From Chryseobacterium populi (lineage in GTDB: Bacteria; Bacteroidota; Bacteroidia; Flavobacteriales; Weeksellaceae): 39,296 nt of DNA. This document shows positions 39,276 to 39,296 of the stretch, one piece after another. The first letter of the stretch is position 1, and every line of letters begins with the position of its first letter. The DNA is taken from NCBI RefSeq assembly GCF_000282115.1, contig NZ_AKJY01000046.1:1-39296 (forward strand). The letters are read 5' to 3'. The notes under the pieces are model-generated. The model saw only the letters and a program-made list of their open reading frames with translations. It did no database searches and was not told the DNA's origin. The translations under genes were made by a program, and so were the position numbers.

Positions 39276-39296
39276 CTGTCTCAAAATTTGTAGTTT

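Noticed and set aside
1..39296. CRISPR arrays, tRNA or rRNA genes, prophage, toxin-antitoxin or defence islands
   Set aside because: None was seen on either strand: no regular spaced repeats, no cloverleaf with the conserved TTCGA-type loop, and no recognisable defence or phage proteins.

Overview
The window looks like ordinary chromosome from a Bacteroidota bacterium of the family Weeksellaceae, most like Chryseobacterium. The grounds are: AT-rich DNA; genes typical of this group (GLPGLI-family protein, PorP/SprF-family outer-membrane protein, head-GIN lipoprotein, DUF3822 next to rsmD, split MuiA/DUF4139); Bacteroidota -7 promoter boxes (TAnnTTTG) in front of many genes; and almost no purine-rich Shine-Dalgarno sequences. 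No rRNA, tRNA, CRISPR array, intact insertion sequence, prophage or recognisable defence island was seen.

Layout. 1-5.2 kb: a GLPGLI protein overlapping uvrC tail to tail, a secreted unknown protein, and a lone histidine ammonia-lyase. 5.2-12.7 kb: a GNAT acetyltransferase, a lipoprotein subtilase, a decayed or hidden reading frame inside nested inverted repeats, a YgiD-type dioxygenase, YceI, a DPP-IV-like S9 peptidase and a luciferase-like flavin oxidoreductase. 12.7-14.5 kb: a VF530-type small protein, SlyD and a YchJ-like protein, separated by palindromic intergenic elements. 14.5-20 kb: an M3 peptidyl-dipeptidase lipoprotein, a head-GIN lipoprotein and a KefF/KefC-like pair. 20-22 kb: a LemA-TPM-TPM operon, divergent from folA. 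22-28.8 kb: a membrane TPR protein, a TRIC-type channel, ddl-coaD, a PASTA membrane protein, an RluD-type pseudouridine synthase and a PorP/SprF protein. 28.8-34.6 kb: hemW, a frameshifted muiA-like gene, murI, a secreted surface-type protein, and a nitroreductase divergent from its probable HxlR regulator. 34.6-39.3 kb: rsmD-DUF3822, an Smr-domain protein, a YfcE-type phosphoesterase with a secreted partner, and a class C beta-lactamase-fold serine hydrolase.

How the genes work together. Most are housekeeping: DNA repair (uvrC), cell wall (ddl, murI, PASTA protein), cofactors (coaD, folA, hemW), rRNA modification (rsmD, RluD), envelope proteolysis (S8, S9, M3) and stress or ion handling (KefFC-like, nitroreductase/HxlR, YceI). 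Tight operons are ddl-coaD (2 bp), kefF-kefC (2 bp), lemA-TPM-ygcG (overlapping) and the secreted protein-yfcE pair (1 bp overlap).

No clearly new multi-gene system was found. The parts most worth a second look are a one-base frameshift in the muiA-like gene, a subtilase lacking the usual oxyanion-hole Asn, a cryptic 70-codon frame with nested inverted repeats, two short mobile-element-like intergenic repeats, an HxlR-type operator pair, and a hemW promoter buried in the preceding terminator.
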